In this document: in pieces, positions 1-8,347 of the stretch | Position numbering within the stretch: the stretch's first letter is position 1 | Layout: every line of letters starts with the position of its first letter | Translations under genes and position numbers: made by a program | Notes under the pieces: model-generated | Databases searched by the model: none | What the model saw: only the letters and a program-made list of their open reading frames with translations | What the model was told of the DNA's origin: nothing | NCBI RefSeq assembly: GCF_014645235.1 | Contig: NZ_BMLM01000001.1 | Span: 1-64,000, forward strand | Length of the DNA stretch: 64,000 bases | DNA from: Agrococcus terreus | Lineage (GTDB): Bacteria; Actinomycetota; Actinomycetes; Actinomycetales; Microbacteriaceae | Reading direction: 5' to 3'

Positions 1-23
1 GCCAGGATCAAACTCTCCGTAAA
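1..23 (-). rRNA. 16S rRNA gene, 5' end only (runs out of window)
   Basis: Read on the minus strand, bases 16 to 1 give AGAGTTTGATCCTGGC, the near-universal start of bacterial 16S rRNA (the 27F primer site, E. coli position 8 onward). Counting back seven bases puts the mature 5' end near base 23. The rest of the gene lies left of the window. The TTTACGG preceding the motif is typical of actinobacterial 16S genes. Confidence 0.95.
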
Positions 24-240
24 GAAAAGTTGCATACGAGCCGGGGAAAATACCGGCACGCAGCGAGTTCGATCTTGACAATAAGGATCGTCTACTGACA
101 ATCCGTCATCATCCAAAGGAATCCGCGTGCCCGAAGGCACGACGGGTTCAAAAATATGGCATTTGACATTGTGCACGCTGTTGAGTTCTCAAGGATCAGA
201 CGCTCTCGTGCCTTCCCTGTCAGGTCGGCGCCAAGGCAAC
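24..240 (-). other. rRNA operon leader (transcribed 5' spacer)
   Basis: This stretch lies between the inferred rRNA promoter and the 16S 5' end and is clearly less GC-rich than the protein genes. On the minus strand, 197-178 read GATCCTTGAGAACTCAACAG. The TTGAGAACTCAACAG part recurs upstream of 16S in many Actinobacteria and belongs to the leader elements used for antitermination and processing. A GTGCC-TTCG-GGCAC hairpin is visible around 129-142. No protein gene is credible here. An open frame does run through it into the Nudix gene, but its first ~110 codons do not look protein-like. Confidence 0.7.
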
Positions 241-246
241 TTCTCT

Positions 247-274
247 ATCGTAACCACTTCTCGGACCGTGTCAA
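247..274 (-). promoter_or_regulatory. Likely rRNA operon promoter
   Basis: The minus strand shows a consensus -35 TTGACA (274-269), a 16-base spacer and TACGAT as -10 (252-247), placing the start near base 240 ahead of the conserved leader. It is the best sigma-A-type match in the leader region. A second, weaker TACAGT occurs on the same strand upstream, near 350, and could be an additional rRNA promoter. Confidence 0.7.
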
Positions 275-456
275 ATCGACACGCGGCGGGGAGTGAGATT
301 CACACCCGCTGTCCAGCCCTCTTCGGTGGCAACCTGACTACTGTACAACACGATCGGACCTCCGCGCGACACGGCGTGGCGCGCGCCGGGATCCGCGGAA
401 CGACGCGGATGTCGCGCCTCCGCGAGGGATCGTCAGCTCGGCGTTATCCTCGGCAC

Positions 457-1113
457 GTGAGCGAGATCCCGGCGGCCGCGACCCTCGTGCTCCTGCGCGA
501 CGGCGACGCAGGCGCGATCGAGGTGCTGCTGCTGCAGCGTCCGGACCGAGGCTCCTTCGCGGGCGGCTGGGTGTTCCCCGGCGGCCGCGTCGAGCCGGCA
601 GATGCGGCGCACGCGGAGGGCGACGACCAGGTCGCCGCCCGCCAGGCGGCCGTGCGCGAGACGGAGGAGGAGACCGGGCTCGTCATCGATCCCGGCACCC
701 TCGTGCCGCTCTCGCACTGGACCCCGCCCGAGGGGCTCGCCACGCCCTTCATCACCTGGTTCTTCGTCGCGCCCACGACCTCGGGCGAGCTGCGCCTCCA
801 CGAGGCGGAGGCCGTGGCGGCGGAGTGGCTGAAGCCCGCCGAGGCGCTCAAGCGGCACGGCGCCGGGCAGATGCGCCTCTTCCCGCCCACGTGGATCACG
901 CTCGACTCGCTGCTGGCCTACCCGACGGTCGACGCCGCGCTCGCCGCCATCGGCCGGCGCGAGCCCCGCCGCTACGCGACGAAGCAGGACGCCGAGCGGC
1001 AGCTCGTCCGCTGGCACGGCGACGAGGGCTACGACGGCGCCCCCGACACCGACGAGGGGCCGCGCCACCGCCTGCTCATGCACGTGCGCCCCTGGCGCCT
1101 CGAGCACCGCTGA
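457..1113 (+). CDS. Nudix hydrolase family protein
   Basis: This 218-residue protein is predicted to hydrolyse a nucleoside diphosphate linked to another moiety; the substrate is unknown. A Nudix box is visible with extra residues in its first half: GGRVEP near residues 42-47, then R67-E68-T-E-E-E-T-G74, matching the REUXEEXGU core that binds the catalytic divalent metal. The start is GTG at 457, because TATCCT at 445-450 sits exactly six bases before it (leaderless arrangement) and the protein-like sequence begins there. Upstream in-frame codons lie in the rRNA promoter region and are rejected. It stands alone, divergent from the rRNA operon and convergent with the next gene. Confidence 0.85.
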   Translation: MSEIPAAATLVLLRDGDAGAIEVLLLQRPDRGSFAGGWVFPGGRVEPADAAHAEGDDQVAARQAAVRETEEETGLVIDPGTLVPLSHWTPPEGLATPFITWFFVAPTTSGELRLHEAEAVAAEWLKPAEALKRHGAGQMRLFPPTWITLDSLLAYPTVDAALAAIGRREPRRYATKQDAERQLVRWHGDEGYDGAPDTDEGPRHRLLMHVRPWRLEHR

Positions 1114-1162
1114 ATCGCGCCGCCGCGCATCCCGGATCCGGTGCCGGGGCGGACGGCGGAGG

Positions 1163-1606
1163 CTACGGCCGCTCCCACGACGCGATCGGCCCGGGCACGA
1201 CGACGAAGCCGGGATGCGCGACGGGTCCGGCGGCCCAACGTCCCGGCCCGCGCACCGCGAGCTTGGCGCCGAGGTGGGCCCACTCGAAGGCGAGCTGCCC
1301 CGTGGTGACCTCGATCGGCGGCAGCGCCATCGCGCCGTCGAGCACCGCCTCCGGCGGCTCGGGCACGAGGATCCTCGCCGCGTCGAAGCGGTAGCCGCGC
1401 ACCGAGGCCTCCCGCTGCACGTGGCCGAGGTGCGCACCGATGGCGGCCACCGGATCCGACGTCTCGCGGAAGCGCTCGAGCTGCGGGTGCCGCGTGTAGC
1501 CCTTCGTGCGCCCCGCGAGCACCGCCTGCGCGAGCAACCCCTCGCGCCACCACGCGACGAGGCCCTTCTGGTCGAGGTGCGCCGGGTGCAGGCTCCAGAG
1601 CCTCAC
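1163..1606 (-). CDS. Pyrimidine dimer DNA glycosylase / endonuclease V-like (Pyr_excise family)
   Basis: This 147-residue protein starts MRLWSLHPAHLDQKGL and continues with WREGLLAQAVL and GYTRHPQLERF, the characteristic opening of the family related to phage T4 endonuclease V. Members excise UV-induced pyrimidine dimers and cut at the abasic site. The length is close to normal for bacterial homologues. The start is GTG at 1606. The gene lies just downstream of the carotenoid operon on the same strand, about 35 bases after the SDR-DUF2867 gene, so it may be co-transcribed; both would serve light protection, which is an inference. Activity has not always been shown for bacterial members. Confidence 0.8.
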   Translation of the reverse strand: MRLWSLHPAHLDQKGLVAWWREGLLAQAVLAGRTKGYTRHPQLERFRETSDPVAAIGAHLGHVQREASVRGYRFDAARILVPEPPEAVLDGAMALPPIEVTTGQLAFEWAHLGAKLAVRGPGRWAAGPVAHPGFVVVPGPIASWERP

Positions 1607-1640
1607 GGGATCGTCCCGGCCGAGCGGCGAGGGCCGCGCG

Positions 1641-3212
1641 TCATCGCTTCGCGAGCGCCTCGGCAGCGCCGACGATGCGGGCGGTCATGGTGTCGAAGAT
1701 GACGTGGTGCGCGGGCACGAGCGACCACCAGTACAGGCGGCCGGCGAGCCCGCTCGGCAGGAAGATGGCGCGCTGGCGGTAGCGGGTGCGCCCGGGCTCG
1801 TCGGCCGGATCGACCCGGAACTCGATCCACGCACGCCCGGGCACCTTCATCTCGGCGCGCAGCCGCAGCAGCCGGCCGTGCTCGAGCCGCTCCACGCGCC
1901 AGAAGTCGACGACGTCGCCGGCGCGCAGGCGCTGCGGGTCGCGACGGCCGCGGCGCAGGCCGACGCCGCCGGCCACGCGGTCCATGAGGCCGCGGATGCT
2001 CCAGAGCATCGGCACCGAGTACCAGCCCTTGTCGCCGCCGATCGCCTCGACGACCTCCCACACCGCCTCGGGCGCGGCGTCCGTGATGCGCTCGCGCGCA
2101 TCCTCGAAGACCGTGGACCCCGACCACTGCGGGTCGTTCGGCAGCGGGTCGGAGGGAGCGCCCGCGGCGGAGGCCGAGCGCCAGCTCGACTCGATGTCGC
2201 CGGCGCGCTCGCGCGCGAGCGCGAGCCGCACGGCCTGCCGGTATCCCATGAGCCCGTGGGCGGGCGGCGGGATGACGGCGTCGATGCGGTGCTCGGCCAC
2301 GACGCAGTCGTGCATGAGCGAGCCGATGAGCGGCATCGCGATGGCGCGCGGCACGGGCGTGACGAGGTTCACCCAGTGCGAGGCGAGCCACGGGGTGAGC
2401 ACCGGCAGCGACGCGATGGGGCGCTGCGGGAGCCCGGCCTCCACGGCGTAGCCGTTCATCACCTGGCCGTAGCGCAGCACGTCGGGCCCGCCGATGTCGA
2501 AGGCGCCCTGCACCTCGTCGGGCAGCGTCGCCGCGTGCACGAGGTAGTGCAGCACGTCGCGCACCGCGATGGGCTGCACGAAGTTGCGCACCCACTTGGG
2601 CGCCGGCATGTACGGCAGCACCTCGGTGAGGTGGCGGATCATCTCGAACGACGCGGAGCCCGAGCCGATGACGATGCCGGCCTCGAGCACGATCGTCGGC
2701 ACGCCGCTCGCGAGCAGCGTCTCGCCGACGGCGACGCGCGAGGCCAGGTGCTCCGAGAGCTCCTCGCCCTCGGGGTGGAGGCCCGAGAGGTAGACGATGC
2801 GACGCGCCCCGGCCTCTCGCGCGGCCGCGGCCACGTTGCGGGCCTGCTCGAGCTCCGCCTTCTGGAAGTCGCCGCCCGCGCTCATCGCGTGCACCAGGTG
2901 GTAGACGACCTCCTGGCCCGCGAAGGCCTCGGCGAGGCTGCCGGCGTCCTCGAGGTCGCCGCGCACCACCTCCACCTCGTCGGCCCAGGCGACGTCGGCG
3001 AGGCGGCCGGGGTCGCGTGCGAGGGCGCGCACCCGGTGGCCTGCGTGGGTGAGGCGCGGGATGAGGCGGCCGCCGACGTAGCCGGTGGCGCCGGTGACGA
3101 GGATGCTGCGCCGCTGCTCCTCGGGGAGCGGGCCGACGGGGGCCTCGGGCGAGAGGGGCGCGGCCTCGGGGAGGCCGGCGCTGGACGGGGTGGAGCCGCT
3201 CGGGTCGGTCAT
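1641..3212 (-). CDS. SDR/NmrA-like NAD(P)-binding protein with C-terminal DUF2867 domain
   Basis: This is a 523-residue, two-part protein. Residues ~36-320 form an atypical short-chain dehydrogenase/reductase fold with the nucleotide-binding motif VTGATGYVGGRL at 39-50. Residues ~350-523 match DUF2867, a SRPBCC-like domain, with motifs such as GGDKGWYSVPMLW and the final VPAHHVIFDTM. Its ATG overlaps the crtEb stop as ATGA, so it is translated as the last gene of the carotenoid operon. The position suggests a role in carotenoid modification or membrane lipid chemistry, but no reaction can be assigned. A proline/serine-rich N-terminus of about 35 residues precedes the fold. Confidence 0.85.
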   Translation of the reverse strand: MTDPSGSTPSSAGLPEAAPLSPEAPVGPLPEEQRRSILVTGATGYVGGRLIPRLTHAGHRVRALARDPGRLADVAWADEVEVVRGDLEDAGSLAEAFAGQEVVYHLVHAMSAGGDFQKAELEQARNVAAAAREAGARRIVYLSGLHPEGEELSEHLASRVAVGETLLASGVPTIVLEAGIVIGSGSASFEMIRHLTEVLPYMPAPKWVRNFVQPIAVRDVLHYLVHAATLPDEVQGAFDIGGPDVLRYGQVMNGYAVEAGLPQRPIASLPVLTPWLASHWVNLVTPVPRAIAMPLIGSLMHDCVVAEHRIDAVIPPPAHGLMGYRQAVRLALARERAGDIESSWRSASAAGAPSDPLPNDPQWSGSTVFEDARERITDAAPEAVWEVVEAIGGDKGWYSVPMLWSIRGLMDRVAGGVGLRRGRRDPQRLRAGDVVDFWRVERLEHGRLLRLRAEMKVPGRAWIEFRVDPADEPGRTRYRQRAIFLPSGLAGRLYWWSLVPAHHVIFDTMTARIVGAAEALAKR

Positions 3213-4132
3213 CGGCCCATCATCGCCCACCAGATGCAGAGCATGGTGACGAGGAACCCGCATCCGTAGTTGACCCACAGGAAGCGTCGCCAGCCGCGGT
3301 TCGCGGCGCCGGACGCCGCATCCGTCACGCTCCAGAACGGCGCGGCGAGCCAGATGTACGGCACCGCGACGAGCGCCGCGAGCGGGCCTGGCCACGCGGT
3401 GAGGAGCATGAGCGCGCCGGCGAGCGCCCACAGCGCGATCGCGAGGCGCACCGTGGCGCGCGCGCCGAGCACGGTCGCGACGGAGGCGATGCCGCCCTCG
3501 CGGTCGGGCACGACGTCCTGCACGGCGCCGAAGGCGTGGCTCGCCATGCCCCAGGCGAAGAAGGCGGCGAGGATCGCCCAGAGCTGCGGCGTCCACTCGG
3601 CGCCCGCGAGCACGAGGCCGTAGGCGGCGGGGCTCACGAAGTGCGTGCTCGAGGTGATCGAGTCGAGCACCGGCACCTCCTTGAACCGCAGCCCCTTCGC
3701 CGAGTACGCGACGACCGCGAAGAGGCTGACGGCGAGCACGGTCCACGACAGCGCGCCGCCCATCGCGACGAGCGCGACGACGAACGGCAGCGCGAGCCCG
3801 ATCGACCAGAGGATCGTGGCCCGGTGCGTCGAGGGCGGCAGCAGCGCCCCCTCGACGCCGCCCTTGCGCGGGTTCTGCGCGTCGGACGCGTAGTCGAAGA
3901 CGTCGTTGATGCCGTACATCGCGAGGTTGTACGGCACGAGGAAGAACAGCGTGCCGACGACGAGGCGCGCATCCACCTGCCCGGTCGTGAGCAGCATGGC
4001 GGCCGCGAACGGGAAGGCCGTGTTGATCCAGCTCACCGGCCGGGAGGTGAGCAGCAGCCGACGGGCGAGTCCCGGCCCGTCGGCGCCACGTCCCGCGGGG
4101 CCGGGCACCATCGGCGACGCCGCCTCAGCCAC
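3209..4132 (-). CDS. crtEb: Lycopene elongase / UbiA-family prenyltransferase
   Basis: This 307-residue integral membrane prenyltransferase is expected to add C5 units from DMAPP to lycopene, giving flavuxanthin-type C45/C50 acyclic carotenoids. The UbiA Asp motifs are visible: N76-D77-x-x-D80-x-x-x-D84 and a second D206-x-x-x-D210. About eight to nine hydrophobic helices follow the N-terminal 30 residues. The start is GTG at 4132, overlapping the crtYf stop by eight bases (GTGGCTGA). Its place after the two small cyclase genes is the same as in the Corynebacterium glutamicum decaprenoxanthin operon. Confidence 0.9.
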   Translation of the reverse strand: MAEAASPMVPGPAGRGADGPGLARRLLLTSRPVSWINTAFPFAAAMLLTTGQVDARLVVGTLFFLVPYNLAMYGINDVFDYASDAQNPRKGGVEGALLPPSTHRATILWSIGLALPFVVALVAMGGALSWTVLAVSLFAVVAYSAKGLRFKEVPVLDSITSSTHFVSPAAYGLVLAGAEWTPQLWAILAAFFAWGMASHAFGAVQDVVPDREGGIASVATVLGARATVRLAIALWALAGALMLLTAWPGPLAALVAVPYIWLAAPFWSVTDAASGAANRGWRRFLWVNYGCGFLVTMLCIWWAMMGR

Positions 4133-4457
4133 GGCTGGCCTCCGGCTCGGTGCGGCGCCCCGGCAGCAGGCGCCTCGGCAGCAGACGCCACAGCGCGGCG
4201 ACGACGAGCAGGGCGACGAGCGCGTAGCCGAGGTCCTCGAGCGGCGCGAGGCCGATCCGGATGCCGACGAGCAGCGCGTCGTCGAATCGGAAGAGGTCGG
4301 CGGCGATCATGAGCGAGTCGAAGACGACGGTGAGCACGAGGATGACGGCCGCGGCGATCGCGAGCGCCGCCCAGCCCCGCCGGTCGCGGCGGATCGCGAC
4401 GACCGCGGCGACGATCGCGGCGACGAGGAACGGCGCGAGGACGACGGCGTAGCTCAT
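4125..4457 (-). CDS. crtYf: C50 carotenoid cyclase, small subunit (CrtYf-type)
   Basis: This 110-residue protein has three predicted membrane helices and a loop P72-L-E-D75, the PxE(E/D) signature of heterodimeric CarR-type carotenoid cyclases. Together with CrtYe it should cyclise the ends of the elongated C50 chain. Whether the ring is epsilon, gamma or beta cannot be told from sequence, so the end product (decaprenoxanthin, sarcinaxanthin or C.p.450 type) is open. Its ATG overlaps the crtYe stop (ATGA), consistent with equimolar subunit production. Confidence 0.88.
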   Translation of the reverse strand: MSYAVVLAPFLVAAIVAAVVAIRRDRRGWAALAIAAAVILVLTVVFDSLMIAADLFRFDDALLVGIRIGLAPLEDLGYALVALLVVAALWRLLPRRLLPGRRTEPEASRG

Positions 4458-4789
4458 GCGGCCTCCCTCGCGCGGCGCCGCGCGCCGAGGATCCGCTCGG
4501 CGCCGGTGAGCGCGACGAGCGAGCAGTACGAGAGGAAGAGGATGAAGCCGAGCTCCTCGATGGGCAGGTGCGGCAGCACCTCGAACCCCGTCATCCAGGG
4601 CGAGGCGCCGAGCCGGAAGTTGCCGGTGGCGATGCAGGCGAGGTCGATCGCGAGCAGCACGAGCGCGGTGAGCGCGACGGCGCCGATCGCGCGGCGCGGG
4701 TCGCGGAAGAGCGCAAGCCGCCAGCGCACGTCGATCGCGCCCACACCGAGCGCCGAGACCACGAGCGCCCCGAGGTACGCGAGGCTCAC
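4454..4789 (-). CDS. crtYe: C50 carotenoid cyclase, small subunit (CrtYe-type)
   Basis: This is the partner subunit of the heterodimeric cyclase, 111 residues long with three predicted transmembrane helices and the acidic motif P76-I-E-E79. The chosen GTG start at 4789 overlaps the crtI stop as GTGA. The start is supported because the hydrophobic first helix begins immediately after it (VSLAYLGALVVSAL). Gene order crtI-crtYe-crtYf-crtEb matches the known C50 carotenoid operons of Corynebacterium and Microbacteriaceae. Confidence 0.88.
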   Translation of the reverse strand: MSLAYLGALVVSALGVGAIDVRWRLALFRDPRRAIGAVALTALVLLAIDLACIATGNFRLGASPWMTGFEVLPHLPIEELGFILFLSYCSLVALTGAERILGARRRAREAA

Positions 4790-6396
4790 GGGGCGTCCGC
4801 CCCGGCGCGGCGCCCCGCCCGGTCGCCGGTGCGATCCGCGGTCGGCAGCGGCTGCAGCGGCCCGGTCGTGCGCTCGCCGCGCACGTGCTTCACGACGAGC
4901 TCGGCCGAGATGAGGCACATCGGCACGCCGATGCCCGGCACGGTCGTGGAGCCTGCGAGCAGCAGGCCGCCGATGCGCGGGTGCTTCGTCGAGCCGCGCA
5001 GCATCGCGCTCTGCCGCAGCGTGTGCGCGGGGCCGAGCGCGGTGCCGCGCCACGCGTCGAGGTCCCGCGCGAAGTCGGCGGGGCCGACGGTGCGGCGCAC
5101 GCGGATGCGCTCGGCGAGGTCGGGGATGCCCGTCCAGTCGGCGATCTGCGCGATCGCGCGGTCGGCGATCCGCTCGATGGCCGGGTCGCCCCCGCCGTCG
5201 ACGCCGCCCGCGCCGAGCCGCACGTCGGCGGGCACGGGCACGAGCACGAAGAGCGCCTCGGATCCCTCGGGCGCGACCGAGGGGTCGGTGGCGGAGGTGC
5301 GGCTGAGGTAGAGCGAGGCGGGGTCGGTGACGCCGTCGGCCGGGTCGGCGGCGGGCGCGCCGAAGATGCGGCCGAAGCCCTCCTCCCAGTCCTCCGTGAA
5401 GAGGAGCGTGTGATGCGCGAGCTCGGGCAGCGGGCCGTCGACGCCGAGCATGACGAGCACCGCCGAGGGGCCGGCGACCTTCGTGGCCCAGCGCCGCTCC
5501 GCCTTCGCCGCCATGCCCGGCACGTGGGCGAGCAGGCGCGTGTCGGTCGCGTGGCCGTCGGCGGCCGAGACCACGAAGTCGGCGCCGATGCGCTCGCCGT
5601 CGCCGAGCTCGACGCCGCACGCCTGCCCGTCGCGCACGAGGATCCGCTCGACGCGCGCGCCGGTCCGGATCTCGGCGCCCGCCTCGGCCGTGAGCCGGGC
5701 GAGCGCGTCGACGATGCGGCCGAAGCCGCCCTGCGGGTACCAGACGCCCTCGACGAGGTCGAAGTGGCTCATGAGGTGGTACATCGACGGCGCGGCCTTG
5801 GGCTCGGTGCCGAGGAAGACGGCCGGGTAGCCGAGCGCCTGCTGCAGCCGGCGGTCGGCGAACGAGCGCGCGATGCGCGACTCGAGCGACTCGACGAGCA
5901 GCCGGCCGAGGGTCGGCAGGCGACGCGCGAGGCCGAGGCCGGCGAAGGCGGCGGGCGAGTCGAAGCGGTTCGAGAGCAGGCCGCTCGTGGCGAGCTCCGC
6001 GGTCTCGGTGGCCGAGGCGAGGTAGGCGCGCAGCTTCTCGCCCGCACCCGGCTCGATCGCCTCGACGCGCGCGATGGTCGTCTCGAGGTCGCCGGAGACC
6101 TCGAGCGGCTCGGCCTGACCCTCGTAGTGGACGCGGTAGGCGGGGTCGAGGCGCACGACGTCGACCTCGGCCTCGAGGCTCGACCCGAGCATCCGGAACG
6201 CGTGCTCGTAGGGCTCGCGCATGAGCATCCATGAGGGGCCGGTGTCGAACGTGAAGCCCTCGTGTCGCCACACGCCGGCGCGGCCGCCGAGCGCCTCGCC
6301 CTGCTCGAGCAGCGTGACGTCGTGCCCGTCGCGCGCGAGCAGCCCGGCGGAGGCGATGCCCGCGATGCCGCCGCCGATGACGACGATGCGGCTCAT
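4786..6396 (-). CDS. crtI: Phytoene desaturase
   Basis: This 536-residue FAD-dependent desaturase converts phytoene to lycopene. The N-terminus carries the dinucleotide-binding motif (MSRIVVIGGGIAGIASAG), and the C-terminal CrtI signature reads LLLAGSTTVPGIGVPMCL. Length is normal for the family. The protein is probably peripheral on the membrane, passing lycopene to CrtEb. The ATG overlaps the crtB stop (ATGA). About 30 residues beyond the conserved C-terminus are Arg/Thr/Gly-rich and probably disordered. Confidence 0.93.
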   Translation of the reverse strand: MSRIVVIGGGIAGIASAGLLARDGHDVTLLEQGEALGGRAGVWRHEGFTFDTGPSWMLMREPYEHAFRMLGSSLEAEVDVVRLDPAYRVHYEGQAEPLEVSGDLETTIARVEAIEPGAGEKLRAYLASATETAELATSGLLSNRFDSPAAFAGLGLARRLPTLGRLLVESLESRIARSFADRRLQQALGYPAVFLGTEPKAAPSMYHLMSHFDLVEGVWYPQGGFGRIVDALARLTAEAGAEIRTGARVERILVRDGQACGVELGDGERIGADFVVSAADGHATDTRLLAHVPGMAAKAERRWATKVAGPSAVLVMLGVDGPLPELAHHTLLFTEDWEEGFGRIFGAPAADPADGVTDPASLYLSRTSATDPSVAPEGSEALFVLVPVPADVRLGAGGVDGGGDPAIERIADRAIAQIADWTGIPDLAERIRVRRTVGPADFARDLDAWRGTALGPAHTLRQSAMLRGSTKHPRIGGLLLAGSTTVPGIGVPMCLISAELVVKHVRGERTTGPLQPLPTADRTGDRAGRRAGADAP

Positions 6397-7331
6397 CGGG
6401 CGAGCCCCCGCACCGGCTCGGCGACGACGCCGCGCTGGCGGGCGAGGCCCGCGCGGGCGATGCCGGCGCCGACCGCGGCGCGGGCGACGATCGCGGCCTT
6501 CTCGCCGCGGGGCACGCTGATGCGGCGGCGCGGCAGCTCGTCGGCCGGGGTGGCGCGGATGCGGCGCGCGAGCGCCGCGAAGAGGTCGTGCGCGGCGAGC
6601 ACCGCCGGGCGGGCCTCGGGCGGGAGGCTGGGGATGGTCGCGCGGGCGATGCGCAGCTCGCCCTCGAGGCGGTCGAGCACGCGGCCGACGGCGGCGTCGG
6701 TCGGATGCGCGGGGTCGAGCCCGGGCAGGTACGCGCGGCCGAGGCCGTCGGCGTCGGCGCCGAGGTCGCGGAGGAAGTTGACCACCTGGAAGGCACTGCC
6801 GAGCGCGCGGGCGCCGCGCGCGACGCGGCGCGCCTCGGCGTCGGGCAGGCGGCGGCCGGCGGTGAAGCAGCGCACGCACATGAGGCCGACGACCTCGGCC
6901 GATCCGTACACGTAGTCGCGCAGCTCGCGCTCGTCGGCGAACGCGACCGGGTCGAGGTCGCGGCGCATCGCGGCGAAGAAGGGGGCGGTGTGCTCGGCGC
7001 CGATGCCGACGCGGCGGGCGGTCTCGGCGAAGGCGTGCACGACGAGGTCGGCGCTGAACCCGGTGGCGATCGCCCGCTCGACCTCGCGCTCGAGGGCGTC
7101 GAGCACGTCGCGGCACGCTGCACCGTCGAGCCCCGACTCGGCGCCGGGACCGTCGACGATCTCGTCGGCGACGCGCACGAGCGCGTAGACCGCCTGGATG
7201 TCGCCGCGCATCCCCGACGGCAGCAGCCGGCTCGCCATGCCGAAGGAGGTCGAGTACGCCTCGATGACCGTCGCGCTCGCCCGGCGGGCGGTGGCGGTGT
7301 ACAGGTCGAGGCCGGTGGTGGGCTCGGTCAT
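6393..7331 (-). CDS. crtB: Phytoene synthase
   Basis: This 312-residue trans-isoprenyl diphosphate synthase (head-to-head type) condenses two geranylgeranyl diphosphates to phytoene. Both aspartate motifs that hold the substrate Mg2+ are present: D56-E-I-V-D60 and D189-L-G-A-D193, the second within the typical FQVVNFLRDLGAD context. The conserved YSTSF near residue 26 is also present. The ATG overlaps the crtE stop (ATGA). Confidence 0.93.
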   Translation of the reverse strand: MTEPTTGLDLYTATARRASATVIEAYSTSFGMASRLLPSGMRGDIQAVYALVRVADEIVDGPGAESGLDGAACRDVLDALEREVERAIATGFSADLVVHAFAETARRVGIGAEHTAPFFAAMRRDLDPVAFADERELRDYVYGSAEVVGLMCVRCFTAGRRLPDAEARRVARGARALGSAFQVVNFLRDLGADADGLGRAYLPGLDPAHPTDAAVGRVLDRLEGELRIARATIPSLPPEARPAVLAAHDLFAALARRIRATPADELPRRRISVPRGEKAAIVARAAVGAGIARAGLARQRGVVAEPVRGLAR

Positions 7332-8347
7332 CGTGCACGCTCCACGCAGCGGGTGAGGATGGTGAGCAGCTCGTCGCGGAGCGCCTGCTCGACGGGCGCC
7401 TCGGCGATCGTCGCGCGGAGCGCCGCGGCGCCCTCGGCGATGCGCGCCTCGAGCGCGTCGAGGGCGCCGGTGCCGCGCAGCACGGCCCGGATGCGGGAGG
7501 CGTCGCCGGCGTCGGCGTCCGGCCGGCCGTAGAGGGCGGCGACCGTCGACCACTCGGGCTCGCGCCGCGCGAGCAGCACGAGCATGGTCGGGGCGCCGGC
7601 GCGGATGTCGCTCAGCGCGCTCTTGCCCGTGACGGCCTCGTCGCCGAAGACGCCGAGGACGTCGTCGCGCAGCTGGTAGAGCACGCCCATCCGGGTGCCG
7701 ATCGAGCCGAGGGCCTCGACCGCCTCGGGCTCGCGGCCGCCGAGGATGGCGCCCAGCTCGAGCGGCGCGCGGAACGAGTAGTCGGCCGTCTTCAGCTCGA
7801 GCACCCGCTCGATCGCGAGCTCGTCGGGCTCACCGCCCGCGAGCAGCACGTCGTCGTGCTCGCCCTCGGCGGCGCGCACGAGCGCGCGCTCGACGACGTC
7901 GGCGACGGCGCGCCGCACGTCGAGCGGCACGTCGAGCCGCGCCAGCTCGGCGAGCGCCCGGGCGAGGAGCACGTCGCCCGAGACGACCGCGGTCGTGAGC
8001 CCGAGCCGCTGCGCGTGCTCGGCGCCGAGGCCCGCCTCGGTCGCGGCGGTCACCGCGGCGCCGGCGATCGAGGGCGCGCCGCGCCGCTCGAGGTCGCCGT
8101 CGATGACGTCGTCGTGGACGAGGAGCGCGACGTGGAGCAGCTCGAGCGCCGCGGCGGTCGAGACGAGGGCCGCGTGGTCGGCGCAGCCCCCCGCAGCGGC
8201 GATGAGGAGGCGCGGACGCAGCAGCTTGCCGCCCACGGCGGCGCGCTCGGCCTCCGACTGCACGGGGTGCGGGCCGGTCGGCGCGACGATCCCGTGGATG
8301 CGCGCCTGCACCTCGGCGAGCGCGGTCCGCGCGTCGACGGCGGTCAC
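7328..8347 (-). CDS. crtE: Geranylgeranyl diphosphate synthase (polyprenyl synthetase)
   Basis: This 339-residue all-alpha isoprenyl diphosphate synthase makes GGPP for CrtB. The first aspartate-rich motif D79-D-V-I-D83 and the second near 228-236 (RDDVLGVFGD) are intact, with the substrate-binding GKLLRPRL at 40-47. The GTG start at 8347 overlaps the idi stop (GTGA). Chain length is inferred from the operon rather than measured; the residues before the first motif (LLHVALLV) are compatible with a C20 product. Confidence 0.92.
   Translation of the reverse strand: MTAVDARTALAEVQARIHGIVAPTGPHPVQSEAERAAVGGKLLRPRLLIAAAGGCADHAALVSTAAALELLHVALLVHDDVIDGDLERRGAPSIAGAAVTAATEAGLGAEHAQRLGLTTAVVSGDVLLARALAELARLDVPLDVRRAVADVVERALVRAAEGEHDDVLLAGGEPDELAIERVLELKTADYSFRAPLELGAILGGREPEAVEALGSIGTRMGVLYQLRDDVLGVFGDEAVTGKSALSDIRAGAPTMLVLLARREPEWSTVAALYGRPDADAGDASRIRAVLRGTGALDALEARIAEGAAALRATIAEAPVEQALRDELLTILTRCVERAR

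Noticed and set aside
129-150. GGTTCAAA near the rRNA leader as a possible tRNA T-loop
   Set aside because: No acceptor stem, anticodon arm or CCA-adjacent pairing can be drawn around it; it belongs to the rRNA leader.
127-456. Upstream in-frame extension of the Nudix gene back to 127
   Set aside because: It runs through the rRNA leader and promoter, its sequence is not protein-like, and a well-spaced leaderless promoter element points to GTG 457.
1506-3269. Long rightward open frame of almost 590 codons opposite the SDR-DUF2867 gene
   Set aside because: It is Arg/Ala/Gly/His-rich without any domain and mirrors the third-position GC of the real gene on the other strand. The same holds for the ~1000-codon frame at 33484-36492 and other antisense frames.
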